Assembly: GCF_003003285.1 (NCBI RefSeq)
Contig: NZ_PVTP01000013.1
Location: 53,596 to 117,595 of the forward strand
Source: Yoonia maritima
GTDB lineage: Bacteria > Pseudomonadota > Alphaproteobacteria > Rhodobacterales > Rhodobacteraceae
DNA: 64,000 nt
Reading direction: 5' to 3'
The notes under the pieces were generated by a model. The model worked only from the letters and a program-made list of their open reading frames with translations, had not been told where the DNA came from and made no database searches. How positions within the stretch are numbered: the first letter of the stretch is position 1; each line of letters begins with the position of its first letter. The translations under genes were made by a program, and so were the position numbers. Shown in pieces: positions 1-9,248 of the stretch.

Positions 1-553
1 TACTAAACATCGCTTCGGCGCCTTCGAAATCGCCAACAGACGCAAGCGCGTATGCTTTGTGCGTTACGCCATAAACCACCATACCTTCGGTTTCGATCAC
101 ACGGTCAAAGCCAGCGCTGGCTTTAGTCATGTCACCATTCCCAAGATGCGCCCAAGCTTGGGCGACGCCATCGATCAGTGGACTAACGGTACGCCCTTTT
201 TCTAACGCTTGAAAAACTCCGTCCCAATTTTCCGACTTCACGTCTGCCATCTGTAAAACCAGATGCGCCACCTGACTATTAAAGCCCTGATCAACGATAG
301 CTTGGGCAATAGAAATTGCCTGATCCATCTGCCCAAGCGCAACATAAGATGTCATCGCGCGGTCAAGAAGATAGGGGTTCGACGGATCGCTAAGCAGTCC
401 TTCGGTCAGATACCTTGCTCCGGAACCATAGTCATGGTCGTGGACGGCTTGCCGCCCGGCAAGGTACGCCCCAGCATTGGGGTCGGCTAGTACCGCAGAC
501 CCAGAAGACAACAGACAAGAAACAGCGACGGCAGAAAGTAAGCGTTTTAGCAC
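1..553 (-). CDS. Secreted tetratricopeptide-repeat-like protein, partial (3' end outside window)
   Basis: A leftward frame opens with GTG at 553 and runs off the window edge without a stop, giving 184 codons of N-terminal sequence. The first 22 residues or so form a signal peptide (VLKRLLSAVAVSCLL, then SAVLA before the mature ADPNAG), so the protein is exported. The mature part has helical repeats typical of TPR proteins, such as YLLDRAMTSYVALGQMDQA and GDFEGAEAMF. TPR proteins are usually protein-interaction scaffolds; no partner can be named. It is co-directional with the hypothetical secreted gene at 819-1325 but 265 bases separate them. The start is inferred from the signal peptide; no better ATG is present. 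Confidence 0.72.
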   Translation of the reverse strand, partial: MLKRLLSAVAVSCLLSSGSAVLADPNAGAYLAGRQAVHDHDYGSGARYLTEGLLSDPSNPYLLDRAMTSYVALGQMDQAISIAQAIVDQGFNSQVAHLVLQMADVKSENWDGVFQALEKGRTVSPLIDGVAQAWAHLGNGDMTKASAGFDRVIETEGMVVYGVTHKAYALASVGDFEGAEAMFS

Positions 554-783
554 GATTTAATCAGGCCTTTTGGTCAGGTTCACCTTGAGCCTAAAGGGAC
601 TATGCCAGTCATGCAAACACGTCCTCGTGATCATGGCGGGTTGTCGCAACGTGAATGACCTAAGCCCTGCCGCTGGCACAAGAAGACAGGCCCGAAAGCC
701 CGCCTACTCGCCCTGCCAAGACTGCTCCGGCACGCCTATTACGTATGGCGTTTCGCGTTGAAAACGACACTAAGCGATGAAGT

Positions 784-814
784 GATTCGCAGTCAATAGA
801 GTGATTCGCGAATC
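784..814. other. Cluster of three GANTC sites including a 12-bp palindrome
   Basis: GATTC at 784 and 803 and GAATC at 810; the last two form the perfect palindrome GATTCGCGAATC at 803-814. GANTC is the target of the alphaproteobacterial cell-cycle methylase CcrM. The cluster sits in the 265-base gap upstream of the leftward TPR gene. A regulatory role is inference only; nothing else is seen in 554-818. Confidence 0.3.
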
Positions 815-818
815 GGCG

Positions 819-1325
819 TTAACTTACCGGTGCGTAAGTTCGGCAATATGGATCAACGGGCACCGGGCTGACCAAAAACGGTGTATCTGGCGGCATGCCG
901 CTTTCCTCAATCCACTGTCCGTTCACGCAAAAATCCTGCGCATAGTTTCCAAGGTTGAAACCAAAACCCGGATTACCACAGTCATTCGCGTTCCCGTTCG
1001 CGTTCCACGCCTGCGTCACCCCTAAACCCAGTTCCCCCGGTGTCGCGAACACAGCGCGGCCCGGGTCATAGCGTAACATCCAACTTGCGCCGTCTTGGCG
1101 CGTTGCCATGTCCCACTTTCCCAACAAAGAACCTGCCTGATAGCCCGCGATTTTGAAACGCGTCACGTCTGCTTCGGTCACCATGGGCTGGCTAAGCGCC
1201 GCGTCCGGGATCGTCATCTGACCGGTCATTGTATAGTCATTCGCGCCGATCCAACAAAAATAGAAATCAGCAGCATTCGCCTGCGTCGCGGCCAGCGACA
1301 ATATGACGGCACCAGCGCGGATCAC
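819..1325 (-). CDS. Hypothetical secreted protein downstream of folC
   Basis: 168 residues starting at GTG 1325, which overlaps the folC stop by four bases (GTGA), indicating translational coupling. The N terminus (IRAGAVILSLAATQANA) is a signal peptide, so the product is probably periplasmic. The mature region is rich in aromatic residues and has six cysteines, four near the C terminus (NDCGNPG, QDFCVNG, PYCRTY), suggesting disulphides. I recognise no domain. Its position directly behind folC makes it part of the accD-folC transcript, but nothing links it functionally to folate or fatty-acid synthesis. Confidence 0.75.
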   Translation of the reverse strand: MIRAGAVILSLAATQANAADFYFCWIGANDYTMTGQMTIPDAALSQPMVTEADVTRFKIAGYQAGSLLGKWDMATRQDGASWMLRYDPGRAVFATPGELGLGVTQAWNANGNANDCGNPGFGFNLGNYAQDFCVNGQWIEESGMPPDTPFLVSPVPVDPYCRTYAPVS

Positions 1326-2596
1326 TTGGCGTTCTCACGCATGACATGACCCGCGAGATACAGAGATCCGCAGATCAGAATGCGGGCATTTGGTGCTGAC
1401 GCTTTGATCGTAGTGATAGCATCCGTCACGCTAACAGCCACCGATGCTGGCATCCCGACGTCCGTGGCGGCCTTTGCCGTATCTTTGGCAGGGATCGTGT
1501 TAGCCTCACCCGGGATCGACACCGCTGTCAGCGTGTCCGCCACCTCAGACAGCGGCGCAAGATAGCCGCCGATATCTTTGGTGTTCAGCATACCGCATAT
1601 CAAATGGGTCGGCCGTTTGGGTTGCTGGCGCAATGTCTCGGCAAGCGCGCGACCAGCGGCGGGGTTATGACCACCGTCCAGCCACAGCTCTGCCGGTGCA
1701 GCAAGATCAACAAGCGCACCTTTGGTCAGACGCTCCATCCGAGCAGGCCAATAGGCGCGGGTCACTGCTGCTTCGCAGGCGGCTTCGTCTTTGCCTAGCA
1801 AGCGCAGGGTCGCAATCGCGGCACCTGCGTTCAAGATCTGATGTGGTCCGGGTAGGTTCGGCAGCGGCAAATCAAGCAACCCGCGCTCATCCTGATAAAT
1901 CAGCCGTTCATGCTCTGCACTGACGTGCCACTGCTGACCGTATGCATAAAGAGGCGCGCCAAGACGGGCGGCGATGTTTTCGATCACGTCCATGCTTTCG
2001 TCATGTTGCGGGCCAACGACACAGGGAACACCCCGCTTAATGATCCCAGCCTTTTCGCCAGCGATCTGCGCCAGCGTATCGCCCAGAAACTGCTGATGGT
2101 CCAAATCCACAGGCGTGATCACGGTTACCGCTGGCTTATCGATCACATTCGTCGCGTCTAGGCGCCCGCCCAATCCAACCTCGAGCAACGTATAGTCGGC
2201 AGGCGTTTCAGCGAACGCCAGCAAACCAGCAACGGTGGTGATTTCAAAATAGGTAATCGAGTCAGACCCATTGGCCTGATAGCAACGGTCTAAGACTTCG
2301 GTCAGCGCCTCTTCCGTGATCAGCTCACCAGCGAGCCTGATACGTTCGTGAAACCGCGCCAAATGCGGTGAGGTGTAAGCATGCACCTTGGCATTACCCG
2401 CCTCTAACCCTGCGCGGATCATGGCTTGGGTCGATCCCTTGCCGTTCGTACCTGCTAAATGGATGACAGGCGGCAAACGGTTTTGGGGATTGTCCAGTTT
2501 TTTAAGCAAGGTCCAAACGCGGTCCAAGGTCAGGTCGATGACCTTGGGATGCAAGGCCATCATCCTTTCAAGGATCACATCAGACGACGCTGTCAC
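1322..2596 (-). CDS. folC: Bifunctional folylpolyglutamate synthase/dihydrofolate synthase
   Basis: 424 residues, normal length for FolC. The enzyme adds glutamate to dihydropteroate (giving dihydrofolate) and then extends the gamma-glutamyl tail of folates in an ATP-dependent cytosolic ligation. The Mur-ligase-type P-loop is visible near residue 48 (HLAGTNGKGST), followed by the family signature around YTSPHLARFHERI and by EVGLGGRLDATNV; the ligase domain includes LWLDGGHNPAAGRALAE. It overlaps the upstream accD stop by four bases, giving the accD-folC pair commonly seen in proteobacteria. Confidence 0.96.
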   Translation of the reverse strand: MTASSDVILERMMALHPKVIDLTLDRVWTLLKKLDNPQNRLPPVIHLAGTNGKGSTQAMIRAGLEAGNAKVHAYTSPHLARFHERIRLAGELITEEALTEVLDRCYQANGSDSITYFEITTVAGLLAFAETPADYTLLEVGLGGRLDATNVIDKPAVTVITPVDLDHQQFLGDTLAQIAGEKAGIIKRGVPCVVGPQHDESMDVIENIAARLGAPLYAYGQQWHVSAEHERLIYQDERGLLDLPLPNLPGPHQILNAGAAIATLRLLGKDEAACEAAVTRAYWPARMERLTKGALVDLAAPAELWLDGGHNPAAGRALAETLRQQPKRPTHLICGMLNTKDIGGYLAPLSEVADTLTAVSIPGEANTIPAKDTAKAATDVGMPASVAVSVTDAITTIKASAPNARILICGSLYLAGHVMRENAK

Positions 2597-3534
2597 TTTG
2601 CGTCTTTCGCAGGTGTTTCTTTTGGTGCTTCTTCAACCGCTTCGGCAACGATTTCGGGCGCAGGCAAGTCACCTTTGATAGGGGCTTCAAGCCCCATCAG
2701 CATCCGCAGAATAGTGGTCAGTTCGTCCTTAAGATCGGTGCGCTTTGTCACGCGGTCCAGCATACCGTGGTCCAACAGGTATTCAGCACGCTGGAACCCT
2801 TCGGGCAGCTTTTCACCAATCGTCTGTTCAATCACGCGGGCACCGGCAAAACCGATCAGCGCGTTGGGTTCAGCAATCTGCACGTCGCCCAGCATCGCAT
2901 AGGACGCAGTCACACCACCGGTTGTTGGGTGGGTCAGCACGACGACGTAAGGCAAGCCTGCTTCTTTGAGCATCTGAACCGCAATCGTGGTGCGCGGCAT
3001 TTGCATAAGGCCAAGAATGCCTTCTTGCATACGTGCGCCACCAGCGGCGGAAAACAGGATCAGCGGACGGCCCAGCGCAATTGCGCGTTCAGCAGCGGCA
3101 ACAATCGCGTTGCCGACGTACATCGACATCGACCCGCCCATAAAGGAAAAGTCCTGAACAGCGACAACAACAGGCGTACGGCCCATTTCGCCCTCGGCGA
3201 CCAGCATTGCATCTTTTTCGCCCGTCTTCTTACGGGCTTCTTTGATGCGGTCTGTGTATTTCTTTTGATCACGGAAATGCAGTGGGTCAGCGACTGGCTC
3301 TGGCACAGCAACTTCGACGAACACGCCACCATCAAAGATCGACACAAGACGTTCACGCGCTGAAATCGCCATGTGGTGATCGCAGTTCGTACATACGTTC
3401 AGATTGTCGGCCAGTTCGCGGTGGAACAACATGGTTCCGCACTCGGGACACTTGGTCCAAAGGTTTTCAGGCACCTCACGGCGCGAAAAAAGCGAGTTGA
3501 TCGTCGGACGGACGTAGTTGGTGATCCAGTTCAT
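2593..3534 (-). CDS. accD: Acetyl-CoA carboxylase carboxyltransferase subunit beta
   Basis: 313 residues. AccD pairs with AccA to transfer carboxyl from biotin-BCCP to acetyl-CoA, making malonyl-CoA, the committed step of fatty-acid synthesis. The N-terminal zinc ribbon is intact (C29PEC32 and C48TNC51), and the crotonase-like core contains FMGGSMSMYVG, SAAGGARMQEG and PTTGGVTASYAMLGD. After about residue 285 an acidic, Ala/Pro/Lys-rich tail follows, which varies in the family. First gene of the accD-folC-hypothetical overlapping set. Confidence 0.97.
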   Translation of the reverse strand: MNWITNYVRPTINSLFSRREVPENLWTKCPECGTMLFHRELADNLNVCTNCDHHMAISARERLVSIFDGGVFVEVAVPEPVADPLHFRDQKKYTDRIKEARKKTGEKDAMLVAEGEMGRTPVVVAVQDFSFMGGSMSMYVGNAIVAAAERAIALGRPLILFSAAGGARMQEGILGLMQMPRTTIAVQMLKEAGLPYVVVLTHPTTGGVTASYAMLGDVQIAEPNALIGFAGARVIEQTIGEKLPEGFQRAEYLLDHGMLDRVTKRTDLKDELTTILRMLMGLEAPIKGDLPAPEIVAEAVEEAPKETPAKDAK

Positions 3535-3638
3535 TGGCGCGCCTTTTGCATTAACGCCTTTCAGATATGACGAGGCGTCACGAAATGCAATCAGTGGTGA
3601 TCACCCCAAGGCACAAAACCATCATGATCCCGCCTGAT

Positions 3639-4547
3639 TTATTTGCGAATAGCGATCCGCGCAGCAAGCCACATCACAAGAACGGACAGCATCTGCCCAG
3701 CGACCTGAAATATGATCCATGGGGTAGGCAGTGCACTGATCTCTGCAGAGTATTCGATTGGATCAACGTAAGGAAACAGGAACAAAGCAACCCCTGTGCC
3801 GGCCCAACCACTGATCCCGTACAACAATATAGCAAACGCGTTGTTCGCAAGATGCAGGCCAACGGCCGCGCCTAGATTCCCACTTCGAGCAGTAAGATCA
3901 GCACATGCAGCCCCAAGCATTGTCGCCCAAAGCGCCCACATAAGTCCTTCAGTGGCGCCATTTCCATTCCAGTAGTGCAACCCGCCAAACATGATGGAAG
4001 GGATACCCATCCAAACCCAACGCTGCTTTGATAGGCAGGCAAACTGTTGCTGCAAATAACCGCGAAATAACATCTCTTCGGTCCCCACCTGCACCAACAG
4101 GGCTAGCAAAGTAACCGGAATCAGCAACAGCCACCGCGCAAAGGGGCGGACTTCGACACCGCTCCCTAGATCATACCAAGGTGGCAGCAGCTCTTGCGCG
4201 AGCAACACAAGCGCAACACCCCACGCGACAGCGCATAAATTGCGCCATGCACTTTGTGCGGGACCAATCAACGACCAGAATCCGCGCCCATGCACAAGGT
4301 TCAACAACATCACCAGCCCCACGCAACCAATAACAAATGTAAAAAATTGTGCGAGCGTCCCGAAGGCTGATGTACCTTCTAAATATGCGTCACGAGCAGC
4401 CTCGCCAGATAAGAAAATCATCATGATGTCTGGTGACAGCGCGAAAATCACCTCGAAACCAACAACCACCAAGGCCACCCGCCAAAGCTGTGGCGCCCGC
4501 GCGGCGACATTAACAAAGCTGTGATGTAGGGCGTATGGATCAGTCAT
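3639..4547 (-). CDS. CPBP-family intramembrane glutamic endopeptidase
   Basis: About 302 residues from ATG 4547 ([11 protein letters not shown]); ATG 4556 and GTG 4604 in the same frame are alternative starts. Several hydrophobic segments mark a polytopic membrane protein. The CPBP/Abi signature is present: [12 protein letters not shown], then GGLHYWNG and a late HLANN, which supply the catalytic Glu and metal/active-site residues of this protease family (relatives of Rce1). Substrate unknown; family members process prenylated or peptide substrates, or act in bacteriocin immunity. It stands alone between accD and ilvD and is transcribed away from ilvD. Confidence 0.88.
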   Translation of the reverse strand: MTDPYALHHSFVNVAARAPQLWRVALVVVGFEVIFALSPDIMMIFLSGEAARDAYLEGTSAFGTLAQFFTFVIGCVGLVMLLNLVHGRGFWSLIGPAQSAWRNLCAVAWGVALVLLAQELLPPWYDLGSGVEVRPFARWLLLIPVTLLALLVQVGTEEMLFRGYLQQQFACLSKQRWVWMGIPSIMFGGLHYWNGNGATEGLMWALWATMLGAACADLTARSGNLGAAVGLHLANNAFAILLYGISGWAGTGVALFLFPYVDPIEYSAEISALPTPWIIFQVAGQMLSVLVMWLAARIAIRK

Positions 4548-4653
4548 AGCGGACATTAGGCCGCATATCTGCGCGCCCGCAAGCGCAGTTCTAACTTGCG
4601 TCACCCCCGTCCAACTTTTAGACCTGCGACATCAGTTCCCGGGAGACAAGCCA

Positions 4654-6387
4654 ATGCTTAAAGGCAAAGCCGACAAGACCAACCTACCAAGCCGCCACGT
4701 CACCGTAGGCCCAAGCCGTGCACCGCACCGCTCTTATCTATACGCAATGGGTCTGGACGAAGACGATATTGCGCAGCCATTTGTTGGCGTCGCGACCTGC
4801 TGGAACGAAGCTGCTCCTTGCAACATTTCGCTGAACCGTCAGGCCCAAGCTGTAAAGCTCGGTGTTAAAGCGGCGAATGGTACGCCCCGTGAATTCACAA
4901 CCATTACCGTCACCGATGGTATCGCGATGGGCCACGAAGGCATGCGCGCATCGCTGGCATCACGCGAAGCAATCGCCGATTCAGTTGAACTGACGATGCG
5001 CGGTCACTGCTATGACGCGCTGGTCGGACTTGCGGGTTGTGACAAATCACTGCCCGGCATGATGATGTCGATGATCCGCCTGAACGTGCCATCCGTCTTT
5101 ATTTACGGTGGTTCGATCCTTCCGGGCCGATTGAATGGCAAAGACCTAACAGTTCAAGACGTCTTCGAAGCCGTTGGCCAACACCAAGCGGGCAACATGT
5201 CTGATGCAGAACTCGAAGTCCTAGAACGCGTTGCGTGCCCTTCTGCGGGTGCTTGCGGTGGTCAGTTTACAGCCAACACGATGGCATGTGTTTCCGAGGC
5301 AATCGGCCTTGCGCTCATGAACTCATCCGGCGCCCCTGCGCCATATGAATCACGCGATCAGTATAGCGTCGCTTCTGGTGAAGCGGTCATGAACCTGATC
5401 GAAAAGAACATCCGCGCCCGCGATATCGTAACGCGCAAATCGCTCGAAAACGCAGCGCGCGTTGTGGCCTGTACAGGCGGATCAACAAACGCAGGTCTTC
5501 ACCTGCCCGCAATGGCGGCCGAGGCTGGCATCGACTTTGACCTGTTCGACGTTTGCGACATCTTCCGCGATACACCGTATTTCGTAGACCTGAAACCGGG
5601 CGGTCAATACGTCGCAAAAGACCTTTACGAAGCAGGCGGCGTTCCTGTCGTGATGAAGGAACTGCGCAAAGCGGGTCTGATCCACGAAGACTGCATGACA
5701 GCATCCGGCCGTACAATCGGCGAAGAGCTGGACATGATCAAAGGCGAAGCTGACAACAGGGTCATCTACTCTGTTGAAAATCCGATCACTAAAACCGGTG
5801 GTGTTGTTGGCCTGAAAGGCAACGTTGCACCCGAAGGAGCGATCGTAAAAGTTGCCGGAATGGATGAAGAACAACAGGTCTTTACCGGCCCAGCACGCGT
5901 GTTCGAATGCGAAGAAGACACATTCGAGGCCGTCAAAGCGCGCCAATATAAAGAAGGTGAAGTTCTGGTAATCCGCAACGAAGGCCCATCAGGTGGCCCA
6001 GGCATGCGCGAAATGCTGGCAACAACGGCTGCCTTGTCTGGCCAAGGCATGGGCAAAAAAGTCGCGCTGATCACCGACGGTCGTTTCTCTGGTGCGACAC
6101 GCGGTTTCTGCGTGGGTCACGTTGGCCCAGAGGCCGCGCACGGCGGGCCAATTGCATTGCTTGAAGACGGCGACATGATCACCATCAACGCGATCACAGG
6201 CGAACTGTCAGTAGACCTGACTGATGAGGCTTTGGCCGAACGCAAAGCGAAATGGAAAGGGCCAAAGGAAACGATCTACGCGTCTGGCGCGCTTTGGAAA
6301 TACGCCCAATTGGTGGGTTCAACACGTCTTGGCGCAGTGACGCATCCGGGTGCGAAAAACGAAAAACACATCTACATGGATCTGTAA
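4654..6387 (+). CDS. ilvD: Dihydroxy-acid dehydratase
   Basis: 577 residues. IlvD dehydrates 2,3-dihydroxy-isovalerate and 2,3-dihydroxy-3-methylvalerate to the 2-oxo acids of valine and isoleucine synthesis, using an Fe-S cluster. Cluster cysteines fit [24 protein letters not shown] and [16 protein letters not shown]. The C-terminal family motif [21 protein letters not shown] is present apart from minor variation. The ATG follows GGGAGACAAGCCA, a clear ribosome binding site. A short lipoprotein gene follows after four bases, so the two are probably co-transcribed. Confidence 0.97.
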   Translation: MLKGKADKTNLPSRHVTVGPSRAPHRSYLYAMGLDEDDIAQPFVGVATCWNEAAPCNISLNRQAQAVKLGVKAANGTPREFTTITVTDGIAMGHEGMRASLASREAIADSVELTMRGHCYDALVGLAGCDKSLPGMMMSMIRLNVPSVFIYGGSILPGRLNGKDLTVQDVFEAVGQHQAGNMSDAELEVLERVACPSAGACGGQFTANTMACVSEAIGLALMNSSGAPAPYESRDQYSVASGEAVMNLIEKNIRARDIVTRKSLENAARVVACTGGSTNAGLHLPAMAAEAGIDFDLFDVCDIFRDTPYFVDLKPGGQYVAKDLYEAGGVPVVMKELRKAGLIHEDCMTASGRTIGEELDMIKGEADNRVIYSVENPITKTGGVVGLKGNVAPEGAIVKVAGMDEEQQVFTGPARVFECEEDTFEAVKARQYKEGEVLVIRNEGPSGGPGMREMLATTAALSGQGMGKKVALITDGRFSGATRGFCVGHVGPEAAHGGPIALLEDGDMITINAITGELSVDLTDEALAERKAKWKGPKETIYASGALWKYAQLVGSTRLGAVTHPGAKNEKHIYMDL

Positions 6388-6391
6388 GAAC

Positions 6392-7000
6392 ATGATCCGT
6401 TTTATTGCGGGGATAGCAGGCGTGTTGGTAATGTCAGCTTGCACGACTGTGTCTCCGCAAAAATCCATTGCATTGGCGGGCGGCGATGTCGTCGCCCGTG
6501 CCCCAGCTGGGTTTTGCGTCGATGATCACGCAAGCCGCCCAAGCGCTGACTTCGCAGTGATCGCGCCCTGTGCAACCCTGGGTGCCGACCAAGCCCTTCC
6601 CAGCGCAGTTGCACTCGCCACTATCCAAGTTGGTGCCGACGGGTCCGGGACCGTGACAGGGTCAGAAACCGATATGCGCAACTTTCTCCAATCCGAAGCC
6701 GGCGCGATATTACTTAGCAACGCGGGCGACAGCAGCACAGTAAGTGACGTTTCCACACAGATATCTGACGGTCGCGTCACCGTCGCGTTTAACGACACCG
6801 CACCACATAGTATGGGCGGGCTACAGGACAAAGAATGGCGCACATTTACGGACGTGAATGGCCGACTTGTAACCGTTGCCTTACGCGGATTATCTGCTGC
6901 TCCGCTCGATGACAGCACAGGAATTTGGTTGTTAAATGCTATGGCTGTTGGGATCGCTCCGGCTGTTCTTATTCAGGCAACGCAAACTTCCGATATCTAA
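6392..7000 (+). CDS. Hypothetical lipoprotein
   Basis: 202 residues from ATG 6392, four bases behind the ilvD stop. The N terminus is a lipoprotein signal peptide (MIRFIAGIAGVLVMSAC) with lipobox VMSAC, so the mature protein starts at Cys17 and is lipidated in the envelope. The rest has no domain I recognise. It contains a short hydrophobic stretch near the C terminus (GIWLLNAMAVGIAPAVLI) that may anchor or pack the protein. Its place behind ilvD suggests shared transcription rather than a role in amino-acid synthesis. Confidence 0.78.
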   Translation: MIRFIAGIAGVLVMSACTTVSPQKSIALAGGDVVARAPAGFCVDDHASRPSADFAVIAPCATLGADQALPSAVALATIQVGADGSGTVTGSETDMRNFLQSEAGAILLSNAGDSSTVSDVSTQISDGRVTVAFNDTAPHSMGGLQDKEWRTFTDVNGRLVTVALRGLSAAPLDDSTGIWLLNAMAVGIAPAVLIQATQTSDI

Positions 7001-7043
7001 CAGATTTCATGTTACCTTAGGGCGATAAGGAAAGGCTGCGGAC

Positions 7044-7817
7044 ATGGCGATCAATCCAACCGGCGTTCTTGGGCGGTTAATGCAGCGGCTTTCACTGGCA
7101 CGTTGGACGGCTGCAGCACGCAATGCGCCGAATGCGGAACTGTCGACGCTGCGCGCGCTACGCCAAAATGCGCGACAGCTTTTGATCCCGCTCCAAGAAC
7201 TTAGCTATATCGCTGAAGATAGGCTCGCTCTGCCACGAATTGGGACCAATACTTTCACACGCCCCGCAGGCACTGACTGGTCTTGGCGCCCAATGGCGTG
7301 GCGTGCAGGCCTTTGGAAACGTGGCCTTGCACCAGCATTAAACCGTGAAAAAATTGGTAGTGAAGTCGGCATCTTTCACGACTGCAATCAGCCCGAAATC
7401 AGCTTAACCCAATACCGAAATCTGCGCGCTGATGACCTTGCTGCCTACGGTCTCATGCTCGAAGTGTATCACTTTGGCGGTAGCTTTCTGTCTTTGGTTG
7501 TTGATCTACCCACCGCCGCATCCACGGGACTGAAAAAGCGGCACGTCATCCAGTTATCGGCGGTGATTGAACGCGAAACACCCATCAATATTTATGCGCG
7601 CCTAAACGTCAAAAACGGGCCGAATACCGAACAGATATTGCTAACCCTTCCGTCAGACCAACGCGAAACGATGGCCGAATTCGATCTTGCATACACGCAA
7701 CTGAATGAAGCCCGAACCGAAAAAATATGGATCGACTTGCTGTTTGAAAACCCGAACATGAACAAAGTCACAATCCGCGACTTAAACATATGCCGCTATC
7801 CACGTGCGGAAATCTGA
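7044..7817 (+). CDS. Conserved hypothetical protein (resembles a Rhodobacterales DUF family)
   Basis: 257 residues, no signal peptide and no convincing membrane segment. The N-terminal 35 residues are basic and amphipathic (MAINPTGVLGRLMQRLSLARW); the rest alternates short beta-like segments. From memory it resembles DUF6478 of Rhodobacterales, but I cannot confirm this without a profile search and no function is known to me. AAGGAAAGGCTGCGGAC precedes the ATG. The next gene follows after 20 bases, so these two unknown proteins probably share a transcript. Confidence 0.72.
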   Translation: MAINPTGVLGRLMQRLSLARWTAAARNAPNAELSTLRALRQNARQLLIPLQELSYIAEDRLALPRIGTNTFTRPAGTDWSWRPMAWRAGLWKRGLAPALNREKIGSEVGIFHDCNQPEISLTQYRNLRADDLAAYGLMLEVYHFGGSFLSLVVDLPTAASTGLKKRHVIQLSAVIERETPINIYARLNVKNGPNTEQILLTLPSDQRETMAEFDLAYTQLNEARTEKIWIDLLFENPNMNKVTIRDLNICRYPRAEI

Positions 7818-7837
7818 ATGCCCCGCAAGGAGCCATT

Positions 7838-8200
7838 ATGGCCAAATTTACACTAACCAAAACTCGACTTATTGCTGGCGTCTGGGAAGGGTCCCTGAAA
7901 GCAGAAGGGGCCGAAAAACCTGATTTGGTCGTGACCCATCAAGGCGAAACCGTTGATAGCCTGCAGCTTGAGCCAGAAAAAGAAGGTGTTTGGCGTGTCA
8001 AAATACCAGTTCCCGCACATCTCATCAGTGACGGCGTTCAGACATTCATCATTAGTGACAATACCGGCGACACACTAGGCAGCTTTTCCTTGCTGTCGGG
8101 CGAAGCTCTTGCCGAAGATATCCGTGCAGAGGTCGATCTGCTACGTTCTGAACTGGACATGCTAAAACAAGCATTCCGTCATCATTGCAGTAACGGTTAA
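7838..8200 (+). CDS. Hypothetical protein with C-terminal coiled coil
   Basis: 120 residues from ATG 7838, preceded by AAGGAG at 7827; an in-frame ATG at 7790 lies inside the previous gene and lacks such a site. The first 90 residues look like a beta-sandwich (alternating hydrophobic strands, GVWEGSLKAEG and GVWRVKIPVP). The last 30 form a short heptad helix (IRAEVDLLRSELDMLKQAFR) suited to oligomerisation. No known domain recognised. A perfect hairpin directly follows the stop. Confidence 0.7.
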   Translation: MAKFTLTKTRLIAGVWEGSLKAEGAEKPDLVVTHQGETVDSLQLEPEKEGVWRVKIPVPAHLISDGVQTFIISDNTGDTLGSFSLLSGEALAEDIRAEVDLLRSELDMLKQAFRHHCSNG

Positions 8201-8208
8201 ACGTAAAC

Positions 8209-8232
8209 AGATGGCGGTTTTCACCGCCATCT
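8209..8232. terminator. 10-bp perfect hairpin between convergent genes
   Basis: AGATGGCGGT (8209-8218) pairs with ACCGCCATCT (8223-8232) across a TTTC loop, nine bases after the stop at 8200 and before the end of the convergent DUF481 gene. There is no clear T-run on either strand, so termination is likely but not certain. Confidence 0.6.
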
Positions 8233-8282
8233 GCATCTCCCCCGATCGTTCGCTCAGAGGCTTGGGAACGCTGATCAAATGA

Positions 8283-9119
8283 TCAGTTGAAGTTGTAGAT
8301 CACCGAAACGCCCAGTGTGTTCACACCTTCGGACAGGTCAGCATCTGTTTCGCTGTTGAACGAGGTTGTGTAACCTGTACGCAGCGACAGAGTTTCTGTC
8401 ATTGCGACGTTCAGTGCCAGTTCGTTGACCAGTGTTGTCGCAGTTTCCGAATAGATCACATCTGTGTCGTTCGTGATGTAAGTCGCGTCAGACAGGCTCT
8501 TGAACACGTTAGATGACACAGAAGCAGCTGCTTCAGATACGTCTTCCATGTTCACACGCTTTGCTGTGCGGTAACCTGGGCCTGCCTGAACAGACCACTG
8601 TACGTCAGCAGCGTTGTAGATACGGTAACCAAGACCAGCACCCACAAAGATGTCCTGCTTAAAGTCGCCGTCAGTGTCAGCCATGTTGTCAAAACCAGCT
8701 TCCAATTTGCCGAACGCAAACAGAGTGTTTGTCAGGTCACGACGGTAATCGATACCCGCAAGCAAAGTGTCTTCTGTTTTGACGCCATCAGTTTCGCCGT
8801 AAGCAAGGCTAGCTGTCAGGTCGATACCGTTCAGGCCGTCATATGTGCCGTAACGCAGGCCAAGACCGACATCGGTTGTTGTGCCGTCGTCATCTTTTAC
8901 AGATGTACCACGAAGCGCGACCGAACCATAAGCACCAAGCTCACGACCTTCGTTACCGAAACGGCCAAGATCCCGCTCACGGTCATCTTCAATGTCTTCT
9001 TCCAGATCATCAACAGCATCCGCTGAGGCGTCTTGGTTAGTGAAAGCAGTCGTTTGTGCTGCACCAGCTGTTGCGATGAAGCCGCTGATTACAGCGATGA
9101 TAAATACGTTGTTTGTCAT
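8283..9119 (-). CDS. DUF481-type outer-membrane beta-barrel protein
   Basis: 278 residues from ATG 9119, with GGGAGAGG upstream; an earlier in-frame start at 9137 is less likely. A signal peptide (MTNNVFIIAVISGFIATAGAAQ) is followed by an acidic helical stretch (DDLEEDIEDDRERD) and then by alternating amphipathic strands ending in VSVIYNFN, as in outer-membrane barrels. The strand pattern (GIDYRRDL, FVGAGLGYRIY, VQAGPGYR) fits DUF481 (YdiY-like) proteins, whose function is poorly known. It stands alone with its own leader. Confidence 0.82.
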   Translation of the reverse strand: MTNNVFIIAVISGFIATAGAAQTTAFTNQDASADAVDDLEEDIEDDRERDLGRFGNEGRELGAYGSVALRGTSVKDDDGTTTDVGLGLRYGTYDGLNGIDLTASLAYGETDGVKTEDTLLAGIDYRRDLTNTLFAFGKLEAGFDNMADTDGDFKQDIFVGAGLGYRIYNAADVQWSVQAGPGYRTAKRVNMEDVSEAAASVSSNVFKSLSDATYITNDTDVIYSETATTLVNELALNVAMTETLSLRTGYTTSFNSETDADLSEGVNTLGVSVIYNFN

Positions 9120-9221
9120 GGGGCTATCCTCTCCCAAGAAGGTGACCCGTCCGGTTCAAGGAACGGGAGCATCTCTGCTGAGCGGATATCTAGCGGCAAC
9201 CCGTCAATAAGGAAAATTCAA

Positions 9222-9246
9222 AATAATCATGCTTACCATGATTATT
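9222..9246 (-). terminator. Terminator-like hairpin after the lysR gene
   Basis: AATAATCATG (9222-9231) and CATGATTATT (9237-9246) form a perfect 10-bp stem with a 5-base loop, directly beyond the stop of the leftward LysR gene. On the minus strand the stem is followed by a T-rich stretch (TTGAATTTT). Confidence 0.6.
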
Positions 9247-9248
9247 GC

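Noticed and set aside
570..761. 63-residue rightward frame between the TPR gene and the secreted protein
   Set aside because: No start signal or domain; composition looks non-coding.
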